A program made the position numbers and the translations under genes. From Pedobacter sp. PF22-3 (lineage in GTDB: Bacteria > Bacteroidota > Bacteroidia > Sphingobacteriales > Sphingobacteriaceae): 64,000 bases of DNA. The notes below the pieces were generated by a model that was not told where the DNA came from, did not search any database, and saw only the letters and a list, made by a program, of their open reading frames with translations. Below, piece after piece: positions 1-8,015 of the stretch (the first letter of the stretch is position 1; every line of letters begins with the position of its first letter). The stretch lies in contig NZ_JAPIVP010000001.1 in the NCBI RefSeq assembly GCF_026239555.1, positions 186,001-250,000 of the forward strand. The letters run 5' to 3'.

Positions 1-115
1 TTAAATATGGAGGGATTTTAAACGCCAAACTTTCACTTTCAATAGCTAAAGTTTCAAAGGCTGGAAGCATGGTAGCAGCCGCAATAAACGAAGAAAGGAA
101 ATGTTTTCTATTCAT
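1..115 (-). CDS. LD-carboxypeptidase family protein, N-terminus only (partial)
   Basis: Only the first 38 codons lie in the window; the gene runs off its left edge. The ATG is at 113-115 on the minus strand. Residues 1-23 look like an export signal (Asn-Arg-Lys, then a hydrophobic run FIAAATML). The last visible residues, FKIPPYL, match the usual start of the mature domain in Bacteroidota muramoyltetrapeptide LD-carboxypeptidases, where IPPYLKKGD is typical. Those enzymes trim peptidoglycan tetrapeptides for recycling. The call rests on this short motif from memory of the family; the catalytic Ser-Glu-His residues are outside the window. Confidence 0.45.
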   Translation of the reverse strand, partial: MNRKHFLSSFIAAATMLPAFETLAIESESLAFKIPPYL

Positions 116-177
116 CTAAAATAGAGTAATGGAATTGATATGGCTAAATATAGGATTTAAAATTATGGCATAAAAAG

Positions 178-209
178 AAAAGGGATTTATATCCATAAAT
201 CCCTTTTTT
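178..209. terminator. hairpin terminator, possibly bidirectional
   Basis: An 11-bp perfect stem (AAGGGATTTAT at 180-190 and ATAAATCCCTT at 195-205) with a 4-nt loop is followed by a T run on the plus strand and preceded by an A-rich run. It lies upstream of the minus-strand carboxypeptidase start, so which transcript it ends is unclear. Confidence 0.6.
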
Positions 210-380
210 AAACCAAACAAATTAATCTGTAAAAGATTAGTATAATGTGAATTATATAAATAACCCTAAATGAAATAAAATGTTTTTGGGATTTTGAAAA
301 AAGTTTTTGTCATTCTGAGGGATAATTTATAAAAATCAATATGATTGACAGATAGTCAAAAAATGGCCTCGAAGTTTCTT

Positions 381-518
381 CATTTCGACCGCAGTAGAGA
401 ACCAGAAGGCTCTGCGAAGCAAAATCTTTTAAACGTAAGGGCAGGCATTTCGCTGCGCCACAGTAGAGATGACGACTTTTTTAAGATTCTGTAAATGGTA
501 GCGCCGCGAAGAATCCAT
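381..518. repeat. REP-like palindromic intergenic repeat
   Basis: The stretch contains 'tttcgaccgcagtagagaa', 'tctgcgaagcaaaatctttt', 'tttcgctgcgccacagtag' and 'gatgacgac', followed by 'gattctgtaaatgg...cgaagaatcc'. The same word set recurs near 7870, 12600, 21640, 26030 and 51500, always between genes. The rest of 116-539 is AT-rich and shows no gene. Confidence 0.65.
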
Positions 519-539
519 TAATTATCCATAGTTATTGGC

Positions 540-818
540 ATGTTTAATGATTTGATTGTTTGTAAACAAATTTTAAATCACTATACCTACTTAATAGCCC
601 TGATGGAAACGGAAATACTTTTGGGTTTGGCTTATATTTATTATCAGACGCTTCCCGAAAAGATTGCAGTGTACAGCAGGACCAAACCTTTACTAAAAGC
701 ACTAAAACTGCGCTTCAAAATAGTTAAGAAACAGGATAGTCCTGACTCGTGTTGCTTTAAAAGTAAAGGCTACCCATCGCGGATAGCCTTTGCTAACAAC
801 AAAACAAATATAAGATAA
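540..818 (+). CDS. possible small protein, unrecognised (doubtful)
   Basis: A 92-codon open frame with an ATG start. The first 65 residues could form helices (METEILLGLAYIYYQ), but the last 20 codons run through a hairpin at 765-791, and I see no recognisable domain or good translation signal before the ATG. It sits between a REP-like element and a tRNA-like gene. It may be chance open frame in intergenic DNA. Confidence 0.18.
   Translation: MFNDLIVCKQILNHYTYLIALMETEILLGLAYIYYQTLPEKIAVYSRTKPLLKALKLRFKIVKKQDSPDSCCFKSKGYPSRIAFANNKTNIR
765..791 (-). terminator. hairpin downstream of the tRNA-like gene
   Basis: AAAGGCTA (765-772) pairs with TAGCCTTT (784-791). On the minus strand the hairpin is followed by TTTACTTTT, and it lies about 80 nt downstream of the minus-strand tRNA-like gene, which fits a terminator for that transcript. 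On the plus strand there is no T run. Confidence 0.4.
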
Positions 819-873
819 CCAAATCTTTCCTGATTGAGCAGAATCAGGGTAAAGTGCTATGAGATACACTTTG

Positions 874-944
874 TGGCCTAGTAATGGATTCGAACCATTA
901 TAAAGAGTTTATGAAACTCCAACCTCCCCATCGGTCAACTGGCC
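874..944 (-). tRNA. tRNA-Met-like (anticodon CAU), degenerate
   Basis: Read on the minus strand the region folds as a cloverleaf. The D arm is GACC/GGTT with loop GATGGGGA. The anticodon arm is GGAGT/ACTCT with loop TTCATAA, giving anticodon CAU. The variable loop is 4 nt. The T arm is AATGG/CCATT with the canonical loop TTCGAAT. The acceptor GGCC-AGT pairs with ACT-A-GGCC only if one A is bulged, which is unusual and suggests a decayed or atypical tRNA. A genomic CCA sits at the 3' end but may be part of the acceptor. tRNAscan-SE would settle whether it scores as Met or as a pseudogene. Confidence 0.5.
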
Positions 945-949
945 ATATG

Positions 950-1111
950 CTACAATTGCTTTAATGATAAATAATCTTTAAGTTCTAAAAACTGTTCTTT
1001 ATTTAAGCTATCTTCATCCGCTGTGCCTGTTAATTTTTCTGCTTTTATTTGTAAAGGATAAATCAGTTGAGGATATTCATCAATAGCCGGATATTCAAAA
1101 TAAATGGACAT
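950..1111 (-). CDS. small acidic hypothetical protein, 53 aa
   Basis: ATG at 1109-1111 and stop TAG at 950-952 on the minus strand. The product begins MSIYFEYPAIDEYPQLIYPL and ends with a charged helix (EQFLELKDYLSLKQL). The composition looks like a genuine soluble protein, but I recognise no family. Its stop codon lies only 5 nt before the 5' end of the tRNA-like gene, so the two are probably co-transcribed, or they mark the edge of an old insertion. The DNA between 1112 and 1444 is AT-rich and otherwise featureless. Confidence 0.4.
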   Translation of the reverse strand: MSIYFEYPAIDEYPQLIYPLQIKAEKLTGTADEDSLNKEQFLELKDYLSLKQL

Positions 1112-1444
1112 AATTCACTATTTAATTGTTCATCGTATTTAGCAAATGCTTAAAGTTAAGCAAATATATAAATAAGTATATAATATCTATAGATTTAGTA
1201 GTTTTTAGTTTTTAAAACAATATAACTCATTAATTTACAGCACAATATTTTTTTTACCTGTATCTTTTTGATATAAAAATCTCATATTTAAGTTAACCTG
1301 GTCGTGATATTTTCTAAATAACTTGTGGTGCAGAAGAATGTCTTATCAAGACACATTTAATATCTATTCAATGCCTTAAAATTCAATTTTAGAAAAGATA
1401 ATTATTTTAAGGATATTTGCAGTTCAAACATTAAAATAGTAATC

Positions 1445-2746
1445 GTGTCTTTAGATAAATTAAAACTTAGCAAACCACTTGTAGCGGCCATGACTGATGC
1501 AGGATTTTTAACTCCAAAGGAAATCCAAACCAGAACAATGTCGCGCATTTTAGGTGGTCAGGATGTTATAGCGGTGGGACCGGAGGGCTCTGGAAAAACA
1601 ACAACTTATGTTTTAGCTACTTTAATGAAGTTGAAATACGCTTTTGAGGAAGCCCCAAGGGCATTGATTTTAGTGCCGGATGTTGAGCATGTAGATCATG
1701 TTTTGGAACAATTTAAACTATTGAACCGCAACAGTACATTCAGAATCTTAGGCATTGACAGCAGGGGTACTATTGAGACGCAAATGAACGAGATTACCGA
1801 TGGATGCGATATTATTGTTGCCGTACCAGATCGTGCCCGGGCATTGTATTTAAAGCTAGCCCTGAACACCAATAAAATACAATTGTTTATAGTAGATAAT
1901 GCAGAGCTTATCGTTAAAAAGGGCTTGCAGTTACCAGTTGTAGAATTAGCTAATAGTGCTTATAAATCTCAGCATGTGGTGTTTACTGAGGTAATGCATG
2001 AAAAGTTAAACCACATGATTTCGCCTTTTATGAAAGATTCTACCACAACAATTGAGGTTGATGAAATTGGCGAAAAGCAGGCAGAGGTTTATCAACAGAT
2101 GCTCTACCTGGTACCGAATTTCAGAACAAAGCTAAATCTATTAACTTTGTTATTGAGCGATACTGAAGTTTTTGATAAAGTTGTGGTTTTCGTAAATACA
2201 CGTTTAACCGCCCAAACAGTGTATAAAAACTTTAATCAGCATAAAGAACGTGAGATCAGCATTTACCGATCGCTGTTTTTTGATGATAAAGGTTATGATG
2301 ATATTGATGACTTTAAAAACAATCCAAAAGCCAGGGTTTTGATTGTCGCCAATGAAAATTTAGGCGAACTTAATATTGAAGGAATTCCCTTCATTTTTCA
2401 CTTTGAATTGCCGGAACAGAAAGAGACCTTGATTCAGCGTATTGTTAAGCATGGCGATGAAGATGTGGTGGCCATTACATTTTCTACAGATATTGAATTG
2501 ATTGAAGTGAAAAAAATTGAGCAGGCTATTGGGCAGAAATTGGAGGTAGTGGAATTGCCAGAAAATTTAAAAATTGTTGATGCGGCTGATAAACCAAAGA
2601 AAAAGAAAGGTGCAGTAGAAGATGATGAATCTGCTGATCGTGGTGCTGCATTTCACGAAAAGAAAGCCAGCAATCTAAAAAACTACAACTACAGCGCAGG
2701 CGCTAAAGCCAAAATGACTTATAAAAATAAAAAGGGATTGTCTTAA
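1445..2746 (+). CDS. DEAD-box RNA helicase-like protein with eroded motifs
   Basis: A 433-residue protein with the two-domain plan of DEAD-box helicases and a GTG start. The Q-motif region is present (F21, PKEIQ 24-28), and the Walker A loop GPEGSGKTT is intact at 45-53. Motif II reads DNAE (151-154) instead of DEAD. The SAT motif is absent, with FTEVM near 180. Motif V lacks its arginine, and motif VI reads QRIVKHG (331-337) instead of HRIGRTGR. The C-terminus from 380 is Lys-rich and probably binds RNA. ATP may bind, but loss of the arginine finger and SAT makes classical unwinding doubtful. It stands alone, converging on ompA. Confidence 0.8.
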   Translation: MSLDKLKLSKPLVAAMTDAGFLTPKEIQTRTMSRILGGQDVIAVGPEGSGKTTTYVLATLMKLKYAFEEAPRALILVPDVEHVDHVLEQFKLLNRNSTFRILGIDSRGTIETQMNEITDGCDIIVAVPDRARALYLKLALNTNKIQLFIVDNAELIVKKGLQLPVVELANSAYKSQHVVFTEVMHEKLNHMISPFMKDSTTTIEVDEIGEKQAEVYQQMLYLVPNFRTKLNLLTLLLSDTEVFDKVVVFVNTRLTAQTVYKNFNQHKEREISIYRSLFFDDKGYDDIDDFKNNPKARVLIVANENLGELNIEGIPFIFHFELPEQKETLIQRIVKHGDEDVVAITFSTDIELIEVKKIEQAIGQKLEVVELPENLKIVDAADKPKKKKGAVEDDESADRGAAFHEKKASNLKNYNYSAGAKAKMTYKNKKGLS

Positions 2747-2760
2747 CAATGAGGCATCAC

Positions 2761-2815
2761 CCTGAACTTGTTTCAGGGTCTATTCCGCCAATAAAGATCC
2801 TGAAACAAGTTCAGG
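2761..2815. repeat. inverted repeat (REP-like)
   Basis: Arms CCTGAACTTGTTTCAGG (2761-2777) and CCTGAAACAAGTTCAGG (2799-2815) are perfect 17-bp inverted copies separated by about 20 nt. Each arm is itself partly self-complementary. A related 'ctgaacttgtttcag' recurs at about 36774. Confidence 0.75.
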
Positions 2816-2836
2816 ATGAAGATTTCTAATATATGA

Positions 2837-2870
2837 AAAAGCTCCTCAGAAATTAATCTGAGGAGCTTTT
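2837..2870. terminator. bidirectional terminator between convergent genes
   Basis: A perfect 14-bp stem, AAAAGCTCCTCAGA with TCTGAGGAGCTTTT, has a 6-nt loop. The A and T tracts let it serve both the helicase-like gene (plus) and the ompA-family gene (minus). Confidence 0.85.
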
Positions 2871-2890
2871 AAGTTAACCGTTACTTGCTA

Positions 2891-4231
2891 TTAGTATAAA
2901 GTAAACTCTACACGACGGTTTTGTTGACGGCCAGCTGCAGTTTTGTTTGTTGCGATTGGTTGGTCAGGTCCGTAACCTGTAGCTTCAATTCTTGATGCAT
3001 TTGCACCTTGAGATACTAAATAAGCTTTTACTGATTCAGCTCTGTCTTTAGATAAACGTAAGTTTAACTCTCTACCACCAGTGTTATCAGTGTGACCAGC
3101 TAATTTTAAGCTAAAGTTTTTGTCTACCAATAAACCAGCAACACGATTTAAAGTTGCATATGATTTAGAACGGATAGTTGATTTACCTAAGTCAAACTCT
3201 AAGTTAGAAATTGCATCTCTAACTACTTTACGGTCTTCTTCAGTAATTACTTTAGTTTCTTTAATGATTTCGCGTTGAACTTTGATTGGGCAACCAGAAC
3301 CATCAACAACTGTACCTGAAGGTGTTCCAGGGCATTTATCAAATTTGTTTGCTACACCATCATTATCGTCATCACCAAGGTCTTTAGCATATTGCTCTCT
3401 ATCGCGTTGTGCATTTTGCTCAGCAGTGGATAATGCTCTTCTTAATTCAGCACTTTCTTCAGCACTTTGCTGACGTAAGTTAGCCAATGAACTGTAGTTT
3501 TGTAACTGAGGTTTTTCTTTATTGCCTAAAGCAAATTCTAAACCTGCGTGCGCATAAGCAAATCTGTCGTTAGTACCACTGTTAACTCCATCAAACTTAG
3601 CAGATTTAACAAAATTTACATCGTAACCTAAATCTACATTAATACCTTTAGCAACACCTAATTTAAAACCGGCACCTACTGGTACAAACCAGCCTTCTCT
3701 GTAATAACCTGCATCTTGTGTGTTAGCTGGCATAGTAGTAGCACCAGATGACATGTAACCAGCACCGGCTTTTAAGTAAGGGATAATTACCGCATTCTCA
3801 TTATTAATGTTAATGTTGGCAACATTCCAAACTGCTGATAAAGCTCCAGACCATTGGATGTTCGTTTTGTAACCAGTGTTTGCAGCATAAGTTGTATTTC
3901 CGGCAGCATCAACACCATTTGCGATTCTTAATTCTTCAACTTTACCAGCCAGGAAATCTGCCTGGATGCCTAATTGAGGTAGAATTTGTTTTTTAATGTA
4001 ACCACCGTAACCGATGTGTTCTACTGGAGTTTGAAATTGGTGATTAGAGTTGCCAAAAATAGTTCTTGGGGTTAGCAAACCTCCATGTACACCGATCGAC
4101 CAGGTACGGAACTCCTTAGGAGAGAAACGTCCTGTGGTACTCGTAGTTGTTGGTGTATCTTGGGCAAACAATTGTGATGATAAACCTAATAATGCAACCA
4201 ACATTGTTGATTTTGTAATGCTCGTATTCAT
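2891..4231 (-). CDS. OmpA-family outer membrane protein
   Basis: A 446-residue OmpA-type porin/anchor. Residues 1-23 are a Sec signal ending LFAQ. Residues about 40-235 form an outer-membrane beta-barrel rich in alternating aromatic strands. Residues about 250-285 form a helical linker. DDDNDGVANKFDKCPGTPSG (287-306) is a thrombospondin type 3 calcium-binding repeat. Residues about 335-446 are the peptidoglycan-binding OmpA domain, with LAGHTDNTG (377-385) and the closing NRRVEFTLY. It ties the outer membrane to the cell wall. The long 5' leader and strong terminator suggest an abundant monocistronic mRNA. Confidence 0.93.
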   Translation of the reverse strand: MNTSITKSTMLVALLGLSSQLFAQDTPTTTSTTGRFSPKEFRTWSIGVHGGLLTPRTIFGNSNHQFQTPVEHIGYGGYIKKQILPQLGIQADFLAGKVEELRIANGVDAAGNTTYAANTGYKTNIQWSGALSAVWNVANININNENAVIIPYLKAGAGYMSSGATTMPANTQDAGYYREGWFVPVGAGFKLGVAKGINVDLGYDVNFVKSAKFDGVNSGTNDRFAYAHAGLEFALGNKEKPQLQNYSSLANLRQQSAEESAELRRALSTAEQNAQRDREQYAKDLGDDDNDGVANKFDKCPGTPSGTVVDGSGCPIKVQREIIKETKVITEEDRKVVRDAISNLEFDLGKSTIRSKSYATLNRVAGLLVDKNFSLKLAGHTDNTGGRELNLRLSKDRAESVKAYLVSQGANASRIEATGYGPDQPIATNKTAAGRQQNRRVEFTLY

Positions 4232-4451
4232 GTTCTTCTATTTTTTTAAATATTAGTGTCTTAACAGTTTTTTTACAGTACTGTTTTGCATGGTCTAAGA
4301 AAAAATCTTGCCAAACACCATATATCTTACACAAATAGCATGTTATCAGGATATTAAGAGTATAAATTAATTTCACAAAAATGTTACTATGCAACTGAAA
4401 TTATGGTAGTTTTTGTATAGTATTCTGAACAAAAACTAAAAAAGGTCATTT

Positions 4452-4541
4452 ATGAAGTCATTAAAATTCTACTTGTCTATTGGGTTTTTCTTATTGCTCA
4501 ATAACATCTCTTTGTTTTTCGTTGTGAAAAAAGTTGAATAA
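4452..4541 (+). CDS. possible 29-aa membrane peptide
   Basis: ATG at 4452, after an A-rich 'aaaaaagg' stretch, encodes one hydrophobic segment flanked by lysines (MKSLKFYLSIGFFLLLNNIS, then LFFVVKKVE). The stop codon lies 1 nt before the end of the convergent TrmH gene. Single-span peptides like this are known in bacteria, but short hydrophobic frames also arise by chance in AT-rich DNA. The rest of 4232-4542 holds the ompA leader and nothing else I can identify. Confidence 0.25.
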   Translation: MKSLKFYLSIGFFLLLNNISLFFVVKKVE

Positions 4542-4542
4542 A

Positions 4543-5073
4543 TTACAACCTCAGTTTTGCAAAGAAATCCCAAAATACTATTCCAGCAGAAATTACGATG
4601 TTAAAAGAGTGTTTAGTGCCAAATTGCGGAATTTCAATGCATTCGTCAATTTTAGCCATTACTTCATCACTAACGCCATCAACTTCATTCCCGAATATTA
4701 AAGCGTACTTTTTATTGGAATCAGGATTGAAAGTGTTAAGCATGGTACTGTTTTCAGCCTGCTCAATCGCTACTATCTCATAACCCAGGTTTCGCAACGT
4801 TTCAACTGCCTGCAAAGTATCAGTATAATGAATCCAATCAACCGATTGTGTGGCACCTAAAGCTGTTTTCTCGATTTCGCGGTGGGGTGGTTGCGCAGTA
4901 ATACCACATAGAATTACTTTTTCAAGTGCAAAACCATCTGCAGTACGGAATATAGAACCCACATTGTGCATACTACGCACATTATCTAAAACTACTACCA
5001 CTGGTAATTTTTCCTGCGTTTTGAAAGCTTCAATATCTGGACGGTTTAACTCGTCTAATTTTAATTTTCTCAT
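4543..5073 (-). CDS. TrmH/SpoU-family RNA 2'-O-methyltransferase
   Basis: A 176-residue SPOUT-fold enzyme that transfers methyl from S-adenosylmethionine to a ribose 2'-OH in tRNA or rRNA. Motif 1 is DNVRSMHNVGSIFRTADG (30-47), with the catalytic Asn/Arg. Motif 2 is FGNEVDGVS (127-135). Motif 3 is IPQFGTKHSFNIVISAG (148-164), where the usual SLNVSVA reads SFNIVIS. There is no N-terminal RNA-binding extension, so this is the short, TrmL/TrmH-like form. Its exact target cannot be read from the sequence. It lies 77 nt downstream of galK on the same strand. Confidence 0.88.
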   Translation of the reverse strand: MRKLKLDELNRPDIEAFKTQEKLPVVVVLDNVRSMHNVGSIFRTADGFALEKVILCGITAQPPHREIEKTALGATQSVDWIHYTDTLQAVETLRNLGYEIVAIEQAENSTMLNTFNPDSNKKYALIFGNEVDGVSDEVMAKIDECIEIPQFGTKHSFNIVISAGIVFWDFFAKLRL

Positions 5074-5150
5074 TATTTTTAAAAGATTACACCGATTGAG
5101 GGATTACACCGATTGGAAATTTCTCAAACTGTATCGATCTGTATTTTAAT

Positions 5151-6302
5151 TTATAAAGTGGATGGCCCACCGCCAATCTCGCTAATGTAAATTGCAGTAG
5201 GATAACCGATTTTATCTACGTAATAATCTGTTAAGTGTTTTGCGAAATCTTCTTCATAACCTTTCTCTAACAAAGCTATTGCACAGCCACCAAATCCGGC
5301 ACCTGTCATACGGGCACCAATTACATGTTTATAGTCCGAACAGAAATCTACTACAGCATCCAATTCTTTTCCGCTTACTTCATATAATGTTCGTAAAGAT
5401 TCATGAGAAGCATACATTAAGCGACCAAAAGCAGTTAAATCACCTCCACTTAATGCTTTAGCGGCTGAATGAACGCGGTCGTTCTCTTTAACTACATGTG
5501 TAGCCCTGTTTAATAGGGTTTCATCGTTGATTAAATGGCTGTGTAGCGCAAACTTTTCTGCATTAAGTTCGCAAAGATAGTGAAGTGTAATTTCTTCATT
5601 TAGTAAATTTAATGCAGCCTGACATTCTGCAACACGTTCATTGTATTTGGAATCTGCGAGTTCGCGCGGTTTATTGGTATTAATGATGGCCAGAACATAA
5701 TTGCCCAGATCAACATCAACCATTTTGTATTTTAAGGTCTCACAATCTAAAACAATGGCTTTGTCTTTTTCTCCGAAAGTAACCGCAAACTGATCCATTA
5801 TACCCGAATTTAAACCAATAAAATCATTCTCTACACGCTTGGCAATTTTAACAAGTGCTAATCTATCGTAACCCAGATTTAAATAGGTATTCAGCGCATA
5901 AGCAGTAGCGATTTCTATAGAAGCAGAAGAAGAAAGTCCTGACCCGATAGGAATGTTTCCGTAAAAGAGAAAATCTAAACCATTGATTTCCTTCCCATCT
6001 TTTATAAATTCGTTAATTACCCCAACAGGATAATTCGCCCAGATAGTACCATTCTTATCGTTTACAGTGTTGCTGTTTACTGCTGTTTCAATATCGAAGT
6101 TTAAACTCTTAAACCTGAATTTACCTTCGTTGTTTGGTGCAATGGCTACCCAGGTGCCTAAAGAGATGGCACAGGGCATAACCAAACCTCCATTATAATC
6201 TATATGTTCTCCAATTAGGTTAACCCGCCCAGGCGTAAAATAAATAGCTTCGGCATTTTTATGGTATTGCGCTGCAAATTTTTCCTGTAGGTTAATGTTC
6301 AT
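5151..6302 (-). CDS. galK: galactokinase
   Basis: A 383-residue GHMP kinase that phosphorylates alpha-D-galactose at C1, the first committed Leloir step. The galactokinase signature GRVNLIGEHIDYNGG is at 25-39. The ATP-binding loop PIGSGLSSSAS is at 118-128. The catalytic Asp is D170 in GIMDQF. The third GHMP motif MTGAGFGGC is at 332-340. Length is normal for the family. It is divergent from galM with 76 bp between the starts, so one shared regulatory region probably controls both. Confidence 0.96.
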   Translation of the reverse strand: MNINLQEKFAAQYHKNAEAIYFTPGRVNLIGEHIDYNGGLVMPCAISLGTWVAIAPNNEGKFRFKSLNFDIETAVNSNTVNDKNGTIWANYPVGVINEFIKDGKEINGLDFLFYGNIPIGSGLSSSASIEIATAYALNTYLNLGYDRLALVKIAKRVENDFIGLNSGIMDQFAVTFGEKDKAIVLDCETLKYKMVDVDLGNYVLAIINTNKPRELADSKYNERVAECQAALNLLNEEITLHYLCELNAEKFALHSHLINDETLLNRATHVVKENDRVHSAAKALSGGDLTAFGRLMYASHESLRTLYEVSGKELDAVVDFCSDYKHVIGARMTGAGFGGCAIALLEKGYEEDFAKHLTDYYVDKIGYPTAIYISEIGGGPSTL

Positions 6303-6316
6303 TGGGCTAAAATATA

Positions 6317-6347
6317 TTTATAAAAAGCATTAATAATGGTATGTTTG
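6317..6347 (+). promoter_or_regulatory. Bacteroidota-type promoter for galM
   Basis: TATGTTTG (6340-6347) matches the -7 consensus TAnnTTTG exactly. Nineteen bases upstream is TTTA (6317-6320), one mismatch from the -33 consensus TTTG. The galM ATG follows 31 nt later. Confidence 0.5.
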
Positions 6348-6378
6348 TTTTGAAAACAAAAGCCCTAAGTTACAATTT

Positions 6379-7428
6379 ATGAGCGTTCAGCAAATACCAA
6401 CCGGAAAAATTATTGATGGCGAAGAAGTTATCGCAATCGAACTTACCAACAGCAAAGGTACTTACGTCAAAATATTTAATTATGGCGCCATTATCAACCA
6501 ATTTGTAGTGAAGAATGCGAAAGGTGAAAAACAGGATATCGTTCTCGGCTTTGATACATTTGACGGATACCTAAACCCCGCTTATTTGGCAAAATACCCA
6601 TATCTGGGAGCTATAATTGGCCGATATGCCAATCGCATAAAAAATGGGAAATTCAGTATTGATGATAAAACCTATCAGTTGGCTCAAAACGCCGGCGAGA
6701 ATACGCTGCATGGTGGTTTAGTTGGCTTTGATAAAAAAGTTTGGGACATTGTTGAAATTATGGATGGACCGCAATCATCGGTTACTCTGCAATATGAAAG
6801 CGTAGATGGAGAAGAAAATTTTCCGGGAAACCTGATTGTTGATTTAACTTTCGAACTCACCGAAAATGATGAATTGATTTTAAGTTATGAAGCAGAAACA
6901 GATCAAGCTACCGCTATAAACTTAACACACCATGGTTATTTTAATCTGGCTCCCGAAGGTGGAAATGTCAAAAATCATAAACAACAGATTTTTGCCTCGC
7001 ACTATTTAGAGCAGGACGATAATTACTCTGTAACGGGAAAGCTAATCCCTGTTGAAGGCACACCGTTAGATTTTACTAAACCAAAAGCAATAGGGCAAGA
7101 TTGGAATAAAGATGAAGGTTATGATCAAACTTTTGTTTTAGATAAGATTTATGGCGATTTGTCACTGGCCAGCAAAACAATTGAAGAAGAAAGCGGTTTA
7201 ATTTTAAGCGTTTATACTACAGAACCGGTAGCTCATTTATATACCGCGAAATATTTGGAAGTAAAAAATGGTAAAGGCGGAAGGGATTACGGCAGCTTCG
7301 GTGCTTTTTGTGTGGAAACACAGCATCACCCTAATGCAGTAAACATCCCTGAATTTCCAAGTACCATATTAAGACCAGAAGATTTGTACACGCAAACAAC
7401 CATTTACAAAGTTTCATTAAACAAATAA
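6379..7428 (+). CDS. galM: galactose mutarotase (aldose 1-epimerase)
   Basis: A 349-residue aldose 1-epimerase that converts beta-D-galactose to the alpha anomer used by galactokinase. Substrate-binding NR is at 85-86 (GRYANRIKNG). His111 (TLHGG) and His185 (THHGYFN) are the sugar-binding and acid residues, Asp249 is in GYDQTF, and Glu313 in CVETQHHP is the catalytic base. The set is complete. It is paired head-to-head with galK and followed 3 nt later by a DUF1398 gene, so the two form a transcript. Confidence 0.95.
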   Translation: MSVQQIPTGKIIDGEEVIAIELTNSKGTYVKIFNYGAIINQFVVKNAKGEKQDIVLGFDTFDGYLNPAYLAKYPYLGAIIGRYANRIKNGKFSIDDKTYQLAQNAGENTLHGGLVGFDKKVWDIVEIMDGPQSSVTLQYESVDGEENFPGNLIVDLTFELTENDELILSYEAETDQATAINLTHHGYFNLAPEGGNVKNHKQQIFASHYLEQDDNYSVTGKLIPVEGTPLDFTKPKAIGQDWNKDEGYDQTFVLDKIYGDLSLASKTIEEESGLILSVYTTEPVAHLYTAKYLEVKNGKGGRDYGSFGAFCVETQHHPNAVNIPEFPSTILRPEDLYTQTTIYKVSLNK

Positions 7429-7431
7429 ATT

Positions 7432-7827
7432 ATGTTCACTATCGAAAACATCCTGGCAGCAGAATCAAAAATTAAAACTGGTGCAGATTTCCCGCAGTTT
7501 ATAAAAGAAATTAAGGAATTGGGTGTGAAGCGGAATGATGTTTACGTAAGTAATGGCTTATCTATTTATTTTGATGATGAGGATAATGCGCAGCAAGTAA
7601 GTCCAGATGAGTACCCTACTTTAATTATCAATGAAGAATCATCTGCAGGAAAATTGGAACACGCGCTACAAGTACATCAACAGGGTGAAACAGATTATAT
7701 TACCTTTTGTAAACAGGCGGCAGATGCGGGAGTGGAAAAATGGGTAACTGATCTGGAAGAAATGACCTGCACTTATCTGGATACAGAAGGAAATGAACTG
7801 GTAAAAGAGAAGATAAGAACAGTATAA
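7432..7827 (+). CDS. DUF1398 family protein
   Basis: A 131-residue soluble acidic protein of the DUF1398 (YbcV, 'phage envelope protein') family, recognised from the pattern GADFPQFIKEIKELGV, the central LxIYFD, and a C-terminal VEKWVTDLEEMTCTYLD. No biochemical role is established. It begins 3 nt after galM and ends in a strong terminator, so it is probably co-expressed with the galactose gene, although no functional link is obvious. Confidence 0.75.
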   Translation: MFTIENILAAESKIKTGADFPQFIKEIKELGVKRNDVYVSNGLSIYFDDEDNAQQVSPDEYPTLIINEESSAGKLEHALQVHQQGETDYITFCKQAADAGVEKWVTDLEEMTCTYLDTEGNELVKEKIRTV

Positions 7828-7833
7828 CTATGG

Positions 7834-7857
7834 AGGCCCGAAATTTCGGGCCTTTTT
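7834..7857 (+). terminator. terminator after galM-DUF1398
   Basis: A 20-nt perfect palindrome AGGCCCGAAA/TTTCGGGCCT (7834-7853), followed by TTTT, lies 7 nt past the DUF1398 stop. Confidence 0.85.
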
Positions 7858-7867
7858 ATTTCTTTAC

Positions 7868-7922
7868 AATCGTCATCTCGACCGAAATACAACGTAGTGG
7901 AGAGATCTTTAAAAAGATTTAT
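7868..7922. repeat. REP-like repeat, half element
   Basis: 'tcgtcatctcgaccgaaatac' followed by 'gtagtggagagatctttaaaaag' matches the left half of the element seen whole at 26030-26157. The remaining bases to the next gene show nothing else. Confidence 0.55.
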
Positions 7923-8015
7923 TCAAGTGGAGTCAGATACTTAGTTTATATTATTGGATATCTCAGCCTTTGTTCATGTTCTCCACGAACCAATAGTTCA
8001 GATGTTGTAAATTAA

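Noticed and set aside
4116..4394. 92-codon minus-strand frame over the ompA start
   Set aside because: It overlaps the ompA leader and signal region in another frame and has no domain.
7830..8015. 61-codon plus-strand frame after the DUF1398 gene
   Set aside because: It consists of the terminator and a REP-like repeat.
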